Source: Isohypsibius dastychi
Lineage: Eukaryota > Tardigrada > Eutardigrada > Parachela > Isohypsibiidae
Direction: 5' to 3'
Length of the DNA stretch: 31,328 bases
NCBI GenBank assembly: GCA_034696485.1
Contig: JAQIWT010000154.1
Span: 1-31,328 of the forward strand
This document shows positions 19,355-30,074 of the stretch, one piece after another (within the stretch, counting starts at the first letter, position 1; every line of letters begins with the position of its first letter). Both the position numbers and the translations under genes were made by a program. Under the pieces are notes generated by a model. The model had not been told where the DNA came from, did no database searches, and worked only from the letters and a program-made list of their open reading frames with translations.

Positions 19355-19506
19355 TATTGTTTATTCTTCATTCTCCATTTGCTTCACGGGCCCCACATGA
19401 CAGAACATGTGTTGGGAGAAATTTCTCTTCAAGCTTATTTGTTGGATTGGGGCCTGATTTTAAGAAATCTCATTAAAACCCGCATATAAAATGTAAAACG
19501 CATTGT

Positions 19507-19949
19507 TTATCGGTGTTTCCGCCCGCGGGCTGGTTTGGAGCGGAACTGAGCAAACTGATCGTTCGGATTGGCTGTTGGTCCTGGATCGGTTTTTGCTTGC
19601 TGTTGATCAAATCGTTCTTTGACCAAACGCAAAGCGGTGACAAGCTCTTCAATTTGACTGGTGTCCAGGTGGATACCATATCCGGTCGGATGAAACTTGT
19701 CATCGTCATGAAACTTAACCAGGCGAATATCCAAGCGTGGAACGACATGATAAGTACCGATGAGAATTAAAAAGAATTCTCCAGAGTTGTCCTTGAACTT
19801 TGAAACCTTAATTAGATTACGTTTAGTTGTTTCAGGGTCAACAAACTTACCAAAACACCAAAGTCGCTCGTGGTCATGAACTTCTCATACACCGACCCTG
19901 GAACGTCCTTTTTCTCGATAAGAATCAGGTTTTCAGATGTAGACGCCAT
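19507..19949 (-). CDS. PC4/p15-like ssDNA-binding protein, two exons
   Basis: Exons (minus strand) are 19949-19851 and 19806-19507 with a 44-nt intron; the total is 399 nt, 132 residues. The middle (FFLILIGTYHVVPRLDIRLV, then DDKFHPTGYGIHLDTSQIEELV) follows the PC4 pattern: beta-strands, a KxxPTxxGIxL-type turn and a final helix. The tail is polar and basic. PC4-fold proteins bind single-stranded DNA and act in transcription or replication. The gene is divergent from the IAP-like gene; a TAATCTGATCAGAGATATAA segment (20000-19981) lies just upstream. The match is by pattern only. Confidence 0.6.
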
Positions 19950-19980
19950 GACTGAAGCGGTTATTCGTCTAGCGCGCGAA

Positions 19981-20000
19981 TTATATCTCTGATCAGATTA
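19981..20000 (-). promoter_or_regulatory. promoter of the PC4-like gene
   Basis: The minus strand reads TAATCTGATCAGAGATATAA, combining the TAATCTGAT element with a TATA-like end 32 nt before the ATG. The rest of the 116-nt divergent spacer shows nothing clear. Confidence 0.45.
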
Positions 20001-20065
20001 GATGGAAAAAGCCAGTGTCAGAGAATTGACATGGCAAAGATCTGACATAGATAGCGGAAATTCCG

Positions 20066-20878
20066 ATGGCTTGCTTGATATTACATAAGGCGGCGTTTGT
20101 CTTGCGTAGTCTGTGTTATGCCGACGCCATGTCTGTTAAACTTCCGTTTTTCAGGAGCCGAGTCCGTCGATTCTCAACTTTCACTGAACAATTTGGTTGT
20201 AATAGTTCTTTACCGGTTCGTAAATTTGTTGATGCCGGATTTATTGCGCTCCATCCCGGGTTGATCACTTGCCATTCTTGCGGTTCAAGGTAAGATTCAT
20301 GTTTGTTTTTGGATTTGTTCTACAGATTGAATTTCCCTAGCTGGGAGCTCCCAAACACCGTCGGCGATAAATCCACCGAAAATTTGATTGCTCAACATTT
20401 GCACCACGAACCCGCCTGCATCACGATTCGAGCTGATAGCGTTCTACAGATTCCGATTCCATCGCGTTCATTGGCTGAACCTCGATTTCCGGAATATTCC
20501 AGTGAAACTGCCCGAGTTGCAACATTCTACTCCTGGCCAAACGCAATTCCACCTTGGCCTTCGACCTTCGCCCGTGCTGGATTCTTCTACTCTGGAATTG
20601 AGGATAAAGTCACCTGTTTCCATTGTGGTGGAGTTCTGTCTTCACATTTGCGTGGATCGGATCCGCTGAAGACACATCTCTTGTATTTTGGTGATTGCTT
20701 TTTCGCCAACGTTCGTGCTCAAGAACTCCTGTGGTCCAGTCCAAATGACGCAGGTCGGACCAGGTTCCCCGGCGCTCTTGCTACGAGCACGTCTGGGATG
20801 ACAAAAGAAAACCGAAAGGATGTTGGCAATACGTCGACTCCCATTGCAGTGGATGGGTCATACCCAATTGGTTGTTGA
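20066..20878 (+). CDS. IAP-like protein with two BIR domains, two exons
   Basis: Exons are 20066-20289 and 20326-20878, giving 258 residues; the intron is only 36 nt. The second BIR is canonical: CFHC, then 16 residues to His and six to Cys (TCFHCGGVLSS...THLLYFGDC). The first (ITCHSC...HLHHEPAC) has the Cx2C and Hx6C halves, but they are about ten residues further apart than usual. BIR proteins bind and block caspases or other IAP partners. The frame ends at TGA 20876-20878, just before a good donor (cacag/gtaaga). A RING-like exon follows 79 nt later, but not in a compatible phase. BIR-BIR-RING is the classic IAP layout, so the two may once have been one gene. An alternative start is the internal Met before SVKLPFF. 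Confidence 0.75.
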
Positions 20879-20956
20879 ATCACAGGTAAGAAAATTCATT
20901 CTGAATTTGACAGGCTGATGGATTGAGACAATTTATGTTTGCAGAATTTACTCGTT

Positions 20957-22276
20957 ATGCTTCGTTGCGGTATTTGCTATGAAAACAATGGGGAAAAATT
21001 CGCGTTGACGGGATGTTGTAATCAAAATTTATGCCAAGCCTGTCGCGTACGTGTTGGGTTTGGAGCGGAGATTTGCCCGTTCTGCCGGCGTGGGACGTCT
21101 AAAGTAGTTGATAAGAAAATTCATCTACCATTTTATGCCCAGCTCCAATATGTTCTAACCGAGTTTACCAGTTTGACCCAGAATCTACAACATTGTGCTG
21201 TTGTTTTGGATCAGATGCCCCCGTTATTATTGGATATGCGTGTTTTCAACGTTTTCGGCTGTGCGGCTTTCTTCAATACTACAGGTGGTGTTACCTTGAC
21301 GAAAGCTGAGATGGAGTTCCTTGAGCTGCTCTCTGAAATGGGGTTGAGTCCTGATCGTCGACCTGAGTAAGGGATCTTTAATATTTGAATTTATATTCCA
21401 TATTCTGATTTTTGTTTTTAAAAGATCTACAGCCCTCGATTATGGAACCCTTTTCCAGAACTGGTTATATTCTCTCGGTTGGAGTCCGAAGAAAACATCG
21501 GATTTCGTAGTGTTTTTGCACCGGGTTGGGGTTTCTCTGGATTTTATTGTGGGATGCCTGCGAAGGGGTGGAGCACCTGCCCGTACTCCTGATGATGTGG
21601 CTGCAAACCAGGATAAAGAATATGTTGTTGATTCCTGGGTGAGCTACTTATTACCCTGGATGGAGCCGTTATTGCTTGAAGTATCGGTCTGATATTGTAA
21701 TTTACGGGTGGTTTGTCTAACTTTTAGGATATTTTTCAGGATGGAGCTGCAGTTGCTGATCGGCTCGGGTTTTCCCACCTAGGTGGTAAAATACGCGATA
21801 TGCTGACGCTGGGAAGTACACAAAAGACGCTGAAACATTATGTGGATTTCACCACCCACCTGCGTGATGAGTGTACCTGGGAACTCCAGTGGGCGTATCT
21901 TCGACTGAATGTTGAAATGTGGGATGTTGGGCATCAAGACACATATTATGAGGCTAGTCATGATGTAAGAGATATTCGATTTTCACTACTGTTTTGGTGT
22001 AATATTTAAGATTTTTCAAAGGGACTCGTTGAGCAATGCTGTGTTTGCTTTGAAGAAATCCCGCTCCGAAGACCTAATCGAAGAGCTCAGCCACCGCCAT
22101 GTATCCCAATTTGTTCCCTCTACTTGATACGAATGGGCCCTGATGAGCGATATTCACCTCCAGAAATAAATGTGATATATCCGGATCAACACGAATACAA
22201 TATTATCAACATCTCTGACACCGATGAAGCGGGAGTAAGAACTTTAGTTTCTTCTTGTTCTTTATTGTCGGATTAA
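20957..22276 (+). CDS. RING-like zinc-finger protein, four exons
   Basis: Exons are 20957-21366, 21425-21638, 21740-21964 and 22022-22276; the sum is 1104 nt, 367 residues. Residues 4-44 carry a RING-type array: CGIC, then GCCNQNLCQAC, then ICPFCR (Cys 4, 7, 20/21, 26, 29, 41, 44). No His is at the usual place, so it is closer to a C4C4 RING. RINGs of this kind recruit E2 ubiquitin enzymes. The remaining about 320 residues are unrecognised; a CCVCFEE pair near residue 285 hints at a second zinc site. An acceptor (TTTGCAG) at 20944 suggests the transcript may begin upstream, possibly with the IAP-like gene. The last exon has an alternative acceptor (tttaag, 22010) in another frame. Confidence 0.6.
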
Positions 22277-22494
22277 ACTGATCCATTTCTTACCTACGTT
22301 CATCTCGAAATATGTGAGAAGAAAAAGTAAAATCACTGCCCATGAAAAGCCGTCATAGATCATGAGAAACTTAGCTAGTCCATCGATCATCACGAAAAAA
22401 TCTAAAGTACCACAGAAGAAAATCTTTGATAAAAAACATAGTGAAATCCGGATTAAGCGGATTGGTACGCCACCAAAAATGAAAAAAAAGACCA

Positions 22495-25400
22495 TTATTT
22501 TCCGCCGCGAGTTCCCCTCATTGGAATTGCAACTCGTTGGCCTGTTCCTCCACGGCTCCCATTTCCTTGACCTTTTAATCGCGGCGATCGACGAAGAGCT
22601 TCTGCCGTCAGATCTGCATGAGTTACTGTTGGTGGTTTCAAGTTGAATCGACCAGTACCGCGAGGACGACCGCGACCTCTCTTCGATGATGCTGCAGCCA
22701 GTTGCTTCTTTCGCTCAAGCGATGCCGCCCGGAATGCACGTTCTTGTCGAGCTTCAAAGTCCGTAGGATTATCTTTCGCAACACGGAGACCCACACTCGC
22801 TGGTTTCTTCTTGCTGGTTGTTTCCGGTTGAGCCGTTTTCTTCCTGGCTGCTGCTGACTTTTTGCTTGCAACCGTGGAGCTTCGCGAGGCTCTTCCTGGA
22901 ACTACAGTCGCTGGTTCTTCCTCTTCCGGTTCGCTCTCGGACTGGGCTCGAGCGAACGTTGGTGTATCGGACTTCTGACGTGCTGATTTGGGAGTGCCAG
23001 GTAGTTCATATGTGACACTACCAGCCTCGGATCCAATATCATCATCTTCGTCTTCGTCCTCCTCGTCGTCTGAAACTTCGTCATTATATTCCGACTCGGT
23101 CCAGTACTTCTTCGGAGCTGGACGGTTATGACGAATGCAGTTGTTGACCAGGTTCGAACCGGTGATGTAAGTCCCGGATTCCTAAAGAATAAAGATGAAA
23201 ATTCAGAGTAAATTTTATGCAAGACAGTTTGACATTTAAATTTGTAATTTTTTGTACTTCTGTTTTGAATTCAAGATTGAACAAATGAAATTGAAAAGAA
23301 GTGTCCTTACACTTAATGCCTGTGCTCGCTTCTTGATTTCTTCCGGAATGTTGTCAAGCGCCTGAATGGCCTCAAATTCCTTGAACGCTTCGCGACACCA
23401 CAAAACGTATAACATAAAGTCCTCCTTTGAATTGAACAACGCATATACGTCTCCATCATCAAGTTGAAGTTTGAAGACGCTCCGTTTCCGCTCGATTTGA
23501 GAGACTTGAGTTAGATCTTTCTTGTATTCTCCCTTGAAGATGGTTCCAAGGATTTCGATATCGTCGTCGGCGGATTCTTTATGACCTTCAACTTTTGGTT
23601 TTTTGTGGATGATTTTGGTGGGGTGCGAGCGTCGCTTCCGCTTGGCGGTTTTCGGCATTGCCTTCTCCGGATTGTTGCTGCGGGTATTTCGGACTGGGGC
23701 AGACTGAACGCTCAAGACTGGAGGGGTGGCCACTGTTGGAAGAACTTGAGTCTTTGGCTTCTTTGGTTGAAAGAAGTCTGCGTCCTGGATCAAGGTACGA
23801 AGAGGTTCCAGAAGAGTTCCTTGCTCCAACGGATAATATGTCTTGATGAACCTACGAAAGTAAAGTGAGATAAATTCAGAATGAGATATGAAATTAATAT
23901 TCATACCAAACAACGTTAGCTTGTTTCCGGAAGACCATATTCTCCCAGTTCTCCTTGGCATCCTTTCCGGCATCCGCGCGATGCTTCAGATGGAAGTACA
24001 TCGCTCTGAAAAATATGATAAATTATTAACTGTTGGAAATGTTGGGAAAGCTGTAAGTTACCTCTCCCAAAATAACTTCGTATCATAATCGACACACCAC
24101 TTCATCCTAGTGATCCAGTATCTGACATTCTCCAAATTCTCATCGCTGGCCGATCTTCCACACATGAACTTCAATTCTTGATTGACCAGGCCTTCCGGTG
24201 GGATTTTCGATCTCTTCAGTCTATCCAGATGAAGATCACCGTTGACGGAACGGCTGATGAAGTTGAATATGATTTCTTCTTCATCTGCTTCCAAAAAGTT
24301 GAACACGGATAAATGTCCCAGCTCCTGTCCCCAATAATCGGTCTTGGTATTTGGTTTTTCGCGCTGTAACGTCAAAGTTGAATAACGTACCAGTCAGTTT
24401 GAAAGTAACTTTACCATAATTCGATGCTGAACCTCATATGGGGCCAGGCGAGTAACAAGCCTCTTGAATTCTGCGGCTAACGGGGAGCTGCGTTGATTGT
24501 ACAACCGGCGATAGAACTCCAGATGCACAGGATGATCAATTAATTCCTCGTATGGAACCGGCTTTGGATACGGCTCCTTCGTGTCAGGGTCGAGAACTGG
24601 ATTTCCGTCTTTGTCGCTTGCAAGATGCTCGTTGTAGTAATTTTCAACGACGATACAGAACAACTTCCGGCTGTTTCGAATCTGATCCCCCAAGTGAAGA
24701 ATGGCCGGTCCAGCTTTTTCTTGAGCCTGATAATAGAACCATTATAATAATAAGTTTAGAAGTGAGTGAATAAAACTCTTGCCTGATTTGTAGAAGCTGC
24801 TAATGACAGGATTGGAAGGGGCAAAAATGGCTTGCGATAAAGTTCCAGAGTGACTTTGTATACGAGCGGGTCATCTCCTTCAACATGATAGGCTTTTCGA
24901 AGTGCCTCGCTGGCTTGAATATTGTGGGCTTTTTGGAGTGCCAAGATGCGACGGATTCCGACGAAAATTTCAATGGTGGCCTTCCGGAAAAACTCGTTGA
25001 ATTCTTCGTCCGTCCCAGGGCAGGTGTTTTGATCGTCAAAGATTTCTTGACTGGCGTCGCTCAAGTATCCGTGAACGGTAAACCTATCCACTCCCTTCAA
25101 CATGTCTTCGCAGATGTAGTCAATGTGTTTGGGGTCGGGCTTGCGGATTTGGTAGTTGACGTCCGTTGGGGGAACAAGATTGAACCTGAGGATGTCGCTC
25201 GTGATGTACTCGCCTGAAAAAAATGAATGGTTATTGATATGATCGAGATGAGATTAAGTTCTACAATTTTAACTTATTTGTGAATCAAAAAGCTCAAAAC
25301 TATGAGCCAGAAACTTTTTAAAAATGAGCCAGAAACTTTCTGGCTTATTTAATTATGATGACGTTGCAAAATATGAAATACATATTTTTTATTCGCTACA

Positions 25401-27341
25401 ATATGTATGGAACAGTATACGAAAGTTTGGTTGGATTCGATTAGAAATAATTAGAGTAATCGAGTCTGACTTCGTACACAACAGTTTTTGACAAGTATCT
25501 TTGGCTTATTCGATTTTGATAATTTTTTAGATTATGAAATGCGTAAGTCATCTTCATTACAAAATGTGTACATGAGTACGTAAACGTTTGGCTCGATTCG
25601 AGACGAACTGATTGAATCAGCCGAGTCTGATTTAATCTGAAACTTTTTCTTGATAAATTGTTATTGAAATTAGGAGTTGGAATCAGGGTAATGTAATTCG
25701 GCTACGTATTTTAATAATAACAACGTAAATTATTTCGGTACGCGCCGTATGAAAAGATAGAAAAGTTGACTTTTTTACCATGAAAAGATTGCACTTCCGG
25801 TTGAAGAAGAAAAAATTTGAAGTGCTGAAGTTTGGTTATGACAACCAATGTAAATTATTCCAATACACACGGTATAGAAAGGTACCGAAATTAACTTCTG
25901 TACCATGGAAAGAATGCACTTCCGGTCGAAGAAAAAATTATAACTTCCGGTCGAAGAAGAAAAAATTTGAGGGGTTTAATTTCACTTAAGATTCATGTTG
26001 TCGAACACGAAATTTGAGAAACGTGTTTCTGAATAAAAAATGAGACCATAACAACAAATCGAGAAATATGCCTGTTTCCGGTTCATGGACTTACCCAAAT
26101 AACAATTGCCCATCTTCTTCAACAACGTCGCCTTGTTCTTCGGATTCTCGCCAGTCAAATCAATATTTCCGGATGGATCGGGCTCCTCTGGTTCCACAAT
26201 ATCCACATCCATATAATCGTCATCGAATTCTTGTGGAAGGGTTGTTCTGCCAAGACGACCACCACGAGAAGAATGTTTCACTATATCCTTCAAAGCAGTG
26301 CGTTTTCCGACAACTGGTGCTTCCGGTTCTGCTCCATCCGTTAAATCAAGCTGGCCGACAGGTGATACGGATCGGCTGCTTCTGCCTGAAAAAACATGGT
26401 AAAGTTGAATCGAATTTTTCGATTCACAGACACACTTCCGGTTGGAAGTGAAATTCGGGTATTTACCTCGTGAGACTGAACGAGGATCACGGTGCCTTTG
26501 GTGTACTTCGTTCGTTGGTGAGCCTGAAACAAAACTTTGTTCGTTATTTAGAACAAATTGTGGCGTTCAAATTTATGACAGAATGGAGTTTCGAAAAAAT
26601 ACGTAAGTGAACCCTTGCTGATGAACTGACAAGGTTACTGTACCTTGTGAGTCATCCGTTCGAGCTGCAGTCTGCATCGTTGCCCTTTGGACTGTTGGAG
26701 ATGGTGTGGCCTGGTTCTGGCTGTTTGAAATAGCCGGAAGTAAGGCTGCAAAAGATATCGTGGCTGATTATCGAAAATCAACCATTCACAAATAAAACAA
26801 GCTTACACTGTTGGTCTCCGTCGTCAGATTCGGATGCTACATCTGGATCTTTGCCTGAAAACAAGAATATCGTGGGTTATGATGAAATAACCCAGAAAAA
26901 GATGAAGGAAAACAGCCGTCGTAATTTCGAAATTTTCATGAGGAATCTAGGTTTGTAAGAAACATGCGCTGCTTACCTAGGTATCCAGAACCAGGTCGTG
27001 GTGGAATGATCTTGGCCTTTTTGGCTGGTGGAGCCGAGTTTGGACCTCGATTCGATGGGGAGATCCCTGCAAAAACAAGATGGCTGAAAAATTTCAGCCA
27101 CAAACATTCTGGTGGCTTCTGGATAGCTGCTGCCGATGTCCTTGATCCCGTGGATAAAGCAGAGGTTGATTGTGGCTCAGAACCTTTACCAGAAAACAAA
27201 TTGCAAAGGTATTTGAATGGGGAAGGTGGAGGAGCCATTTTGAAAAATGCAAGCAGAAATGAATTAACAAAACTCACCAGCCGTTGCTGACATGGTTGAA
27301 GTATTGGCGTTGGTCTCCTGTGCTTTACTCTTCTGACGCAT
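22495..27341 (-). CDS. large AT-hook nuclear protein, 13 exons, 1033 residues
   Basis: Exons (minus strand) are 27341-27278, 27183-27106, 27066-26977, 26854-26807, 26745-26644, 26523-26467, 26385-26095, 25213-24783, 24726-24415, 24363-24062, 24005-23907, 23851-23311 and 23181-22495. They sum to 3102 nt with no stop. Exon 2 and the 39-nt intron 2 are the least certain; intron 8 uses a GC donor. The N-terminal third is Ser/Pro-rich and polar. The middle (exons 8-11) is a long helical, aromatic-rich region of no family I know. After it come a Lys/Arg-rich patch (AKRKRRSHPTKIIHKKPK), an acidic run (SDDEEDEDEDDD) and a C-terminal AT-hook (KRGRGRPRGTGR) with further RG/RR repeats. It is likely a DNA- or chromatin-binding nuclear protein. 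It lies inside the TIRs with host-like gene structure and codes for about a tenth of the element, so it is either captured cargo or an undescribed accessory gene. Confidence 0.75.
25311..25345. repeat. palindromic AGCCAGAAACTTTCTGGCT motif, right copy
   Basis: tatgagccagaaactttt is followed by agccagaaactttctggct (25327-25345), with perfect 9-bp arms around one base. It is the cleanest copy of the dispersed motif. Confidence 0.75.
25735..25970. repeat. imperfect tandem repeat with acttccggtcgaagaa units
   Basis: Two blocks, about 25735-25812 and 25862-25970, share (g)gtac, then a run ending accatg(g)aaag, then gcacttccggt(t/c)gaagaa; the last unit occurs three times. Confidence 0.65.
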
Positions 27342-27601
27342 TCCTGCTCTCCAATCAACGAGTTGGCGGCGATACAGGCTCATGGAATGGGAAGAAGTCT
27401 GAGGTAAGATTCCGTTCCGAATTCAACGAAAGAATATGGCTGACGAGTGAAATGCGCCAAAGTGTGGTGAGGCGTGCAGGTAGGTAAGGGGTATTGGTTG
27501 GGGGGTCGTGTGGTATCTTGAGTTCTACTATGTTTGCAACTCGTAACCGCTATCTCGCCTTGTTTTATTGGTAGCCAACCGATTTGACTGCGGTAAAAAG
27601 T
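27342..27601. other. spacer between AT-hook gene and right TIR
   Basis: Probably promoter and 5' leader of the AT-hook gene. No ORF or repeat recognised; one T/G-rich patch at about 27485-27515. Confidence 0.4.
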
Positions 27602-27687
27602 GAAAAGTATGAAAAAAACATGTTTCATATCAAAAAAAATGCCAAGAAAGGTTTGTTCTCTACGGGTTAGGGTCCCCCATCACTACT
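27602..27687 (-). repeat. right terminal inverted repeat of the Maverick element
   Basis: It is the partner of 285-370 and ends in ...CATCACTACT. It is followed by agtga(a) at 27688-27693, which repeats the bases just outside the left end. The two ends define an element of about 27,403 bp. These repeats are shorter than the several-hundred-base TIRs common in Polintons, perhaps through decay or because only the outer part is still recognisable. Confidence 0.85.
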
Positions 27688-27774
27688 AGTGAAGAGGTTT
27701 TGTCCGCTGCGTTCGTCTCAGATTACGTCATAAGCGTGCTAGAATTTCGGTATTAAACTTCTTTCGTTATTCAG

Positions 27775-28725
27775 GAGCATCAGTGATCTCCTTAAAAAAG
27801 TAATGGAACTTTTCTTCGAAAAACTGGATTCGATCAATCGCAAACAAATTGAACGGTGGTTCCCATTCCCATCAAGATAATTTACTTTTCATCCTGCTGA
27901 CAACTTTTGCTATTGTAGGGTTTGCAAAGGATGGATTCATATCATTCGAGGAGCGAGAAAATTTAGAACTCACCTGAAAATCGAGCTTCATTCTTCCTAC
28001 GTCAAGCTTATGCCCGGCTACAGGAAACTATATTATAATGACTGGTGTGAACAACTTCGGCACTTGGTTAAAAAGGATCTGGAAGTTTTGCATTTGGAGT
28101 GGGATAAGCTAGAGCACTTCGATAGTGATCGATCGAATTCGATGACGAACCGAAAAGGAATCAGCTACATTCTGTGGGCTTTCAGACGTGCTGGCGCAGA
28201 CCTCTCCAAAGTTGAAATCGTTCTGACTGATTGCACCATTGATTGTGCAGTACTGGGCGGAGATGGCACACTGGCAGACACGAGAAAGATCAGCATTATT
28301 CGCTCGAATATAAAAGCCTTCGAATGGTATGGATGCGCCACGCTGTATTTTGAAGAATTATGGTTAGACAGTTCGGATAAACTGCCTGAGCAAACGGTTC
28401 ATCTTTTTCTGGCCGAATACGGTCCATTGGCAGAGGCAGAGTCGGATGTATTGCGCGGAATTCAAAGATGTCTGACAATCGACGACGAAGAGCCAGATAT
28501 GTTACTCATACACAGTTATGCCGATTGTCTCTCTGGTATTCAATGGTAATAATTCTGTGAGATTTTCGCTTTTGGTTTCCACTTTGATGTTATTCCAGGG
28601 GTAGGAGGTACATCAGTGGCTTTAATTGGTTTGAGGCGCTGACGACGATCGTTAATGGAGGAGATGTTTCCAAATATACGGCTGACTTCCTGGGAAGGTC
28701 GATGCACTTGTTGACTGATTTTTAG
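27775..28725 (+). pseudogene. F-box protein gene lacking its first exon
   Basis: Three exons are seen: 27775-27855, 27919-28545 and 28599-28725. The first begins in phase after a good acceptor (TTATTCAG) and encodes an F-box (ISDLLKKVMELFFEKLDSIN, then RVCKGWIHIIRGARKF). The remaining about 240 residues form a C-terminal substrate-recognition-type region ending HLLTDF. F-box proteins link substrates to SCF ubiquitin ligases; this family is greatly expanded in Caenorhabditis. The neighbour copy at 29545 has a 14-nt first exon with the ATG; no such exon lies in the 87 bp between this acceptor and the right TIR. Insertion of the element may have removed or separated it. The rest of the frame is intact, so the gene may be functional if an upstream exon exists. 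Confidence 0.7.
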
Positions 28726-29544
28726 CTCACAGATTACCCTGTTAGACGATAAAATCATTGTGCTCTGATTTATCCAAAACTGAGATAGCTTGAGACAAGT
28801 TACAAAATCAGATTTATTGATTTAGTTAGGGCAAACCATTTTGGTTAGGGGGTATTAATGAATTCTGCTGTACTTCTGCTTCGAAACAAAAAACAAGCCC
28901 ATTCGCAAATTTGCTTAAAGAAAAATCTGAGCCAGAGATGTGTGATGTGATCTGAGCGCGTGAGAATGTTTCGAATGAATTGTCTCCTCTGTCCTCACGT
29001 AAAACAGTAATTTGCACAAAAAACGAATTTTGTGCAAGTGTCTACGCTAATTTGATGAATCAGAAGGAATTCTTTTTTAGGAAGTCACTTTACCGGGTCG
29101 TTGCGCAGAGTTGCGTCGACGACAGGTCCCCTACCGTACCTTATTCTTATTCTCAAGTCATGTCATTTCCCTGGTTCAGGGCTGTGAAGCTGGACCCCTT
29201 TCACCCTTTGCACGCTTCTGCATTGCGGACTTGCCTCGCTTTGATTTTCTTGATGCTACCTTTTCTCACTATCATCCACTTCACACGATTCTGCGTTGCT
29301 GAATGCGGATGCGGATGCGGACCTCTTATCTTCATTTTATTGTCATGTCGTGTTCACAACGTTGTAAAGGTCCTGAATTCACCAAAATCTGAATTCTGAT
29401 TTATTCTGCAAATATACAGCCATAATCGACGAAGAAATCTTGTTATTCAGTAACAAGAATCTGCCCGAATGACGAGCCTCGAAATGGATGAGGAGTATTC
29501 TGGAACTTTTACCACGGCACATTCTCGGAGTCAACCCACCGATT
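28726..29544. other. intergenic region between F-box genes
   Basis: No gene supported. A gcggat hexamer run lies at about 29305-29322. Several short frames are open but show no domain or splicing. Confidence 0.4.
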
Positions 29545-30074
29545 ATGTATCGTAATTCGTAAGTATCTGTTTTTACCATGGTTGTCGAGTGAAATTCCTC
29601 TGATTTGGTTTGTATACTTCTTGTTCTTACTATTGTTATCCAGGAGCATTCGCGATCTCCCACAAGAAGTTATGGAAATTATTTTCGGAAACCTCGATTC
29701 TATCAATCGCAAAAAGATTGAATGGTAATTAGGGCGATGGAAGATTTTCCTGCCGTCTTGATAACAACTGTCTCTATTGCAGCGTCTGCAAAGGTTGGAT
29801 GCAGATCGTTCGAGGAGCCAGGAAGTTTCGAACTCACCTTCTCATCGAGCTTCCTTCGTCCTATTTCAGCCGCGTTCACGGTAACTGGCAACCAGACAAC
29901 CGTGAAGACTGGTTTGCGAGACTGAAGAACTTAATTAAACCAGATGTGGTGGTTTTGCATCTCATTCCAGTCCACATGGAGATAGTGTTGGCACAATATG
30001 ATAGATATGATATTGATATGATAACGATATTCGGGCGATATCATATTGAAATTTTCAAAATGATAACAATATGA
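29545..30074 (+). pseudogene. F-box protein gene, truncated
   Basis: Exons are 29545-29558 (MYRNS start), 29644-29724 and 29783-30074. The F-box (IRDLPQEVMEIIFGNLDSIN, then RVCKGWMQIVRGARKF) is better preserved than in the copy at 27775 and is closely similar to it. The protein ends after about 128 residues inside an AT-rich repeat (29996-30118), where the other copy continues for about 170 more. It is a likely tandem duplicate broken by the repeat. Confidence 0.65.

Larger units (their letters stand above)
25214..26094 (-). other. 881-nt intron 7 of the AT-hook gene, repeat-rich
   Basis: This is by far the longest intron in the gene. It holds two AGCCAGAAACTTT motifs (25311-25345), one a 19-bp perfect palindrome, and a cluster of cacttccggt(c/t)gaagaa units. 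No open frame of note was found. Confidence 0.65.
285..27687. mobile_element. Maverick/Polinton-type (adintovirus-like) element with large accessory cargo
   Basis: Between matching TIRs and a short target-site duplication lie the hallmark genes: retroviral-type integrase, protein-primed polymerase B, FtsK/HerA-like packaging ATPase, major capsid protein and penton protein. The accessory genes are Fic, RRM, kinase-BIR-dUTPase, dNK, dsRBD, mucin-LRR glycoprotein, PC4-like, BIR-BIR, RING and AT-hook. At 27.4 kb it is larger than the usual 15-20 kb. Five nonsense codons in integrase, polB and dNK suggest the copy is no longer autonomous. The accessory genes could be captured host genes or element genes; gene content alone does not settle this. 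Confidence 0.85.

Noticed and set aside
19473-19748. Alternative minus-strand frame over the PC4-like gene
   Set aside because: It does not join to the ATG exon at 19949 in phase and has no domain; the other frame gives a complete PC4-like protein after splicing.
22262-22495. Hydrophobic minus-strand frame between the RING and AT-hook genes
   Set aside because: It lies in the 3' gap and over the last RING exon; AT-rich sequence on this strand readily gives Phe/Leu/Ile-rich frames. No splice support and no motif.
28980-29399. Plus-strand frame in the F-box intergenic region
   Set aside because: No domain, no splicing pattern, and its content is low-complexity; not supported as a gene.
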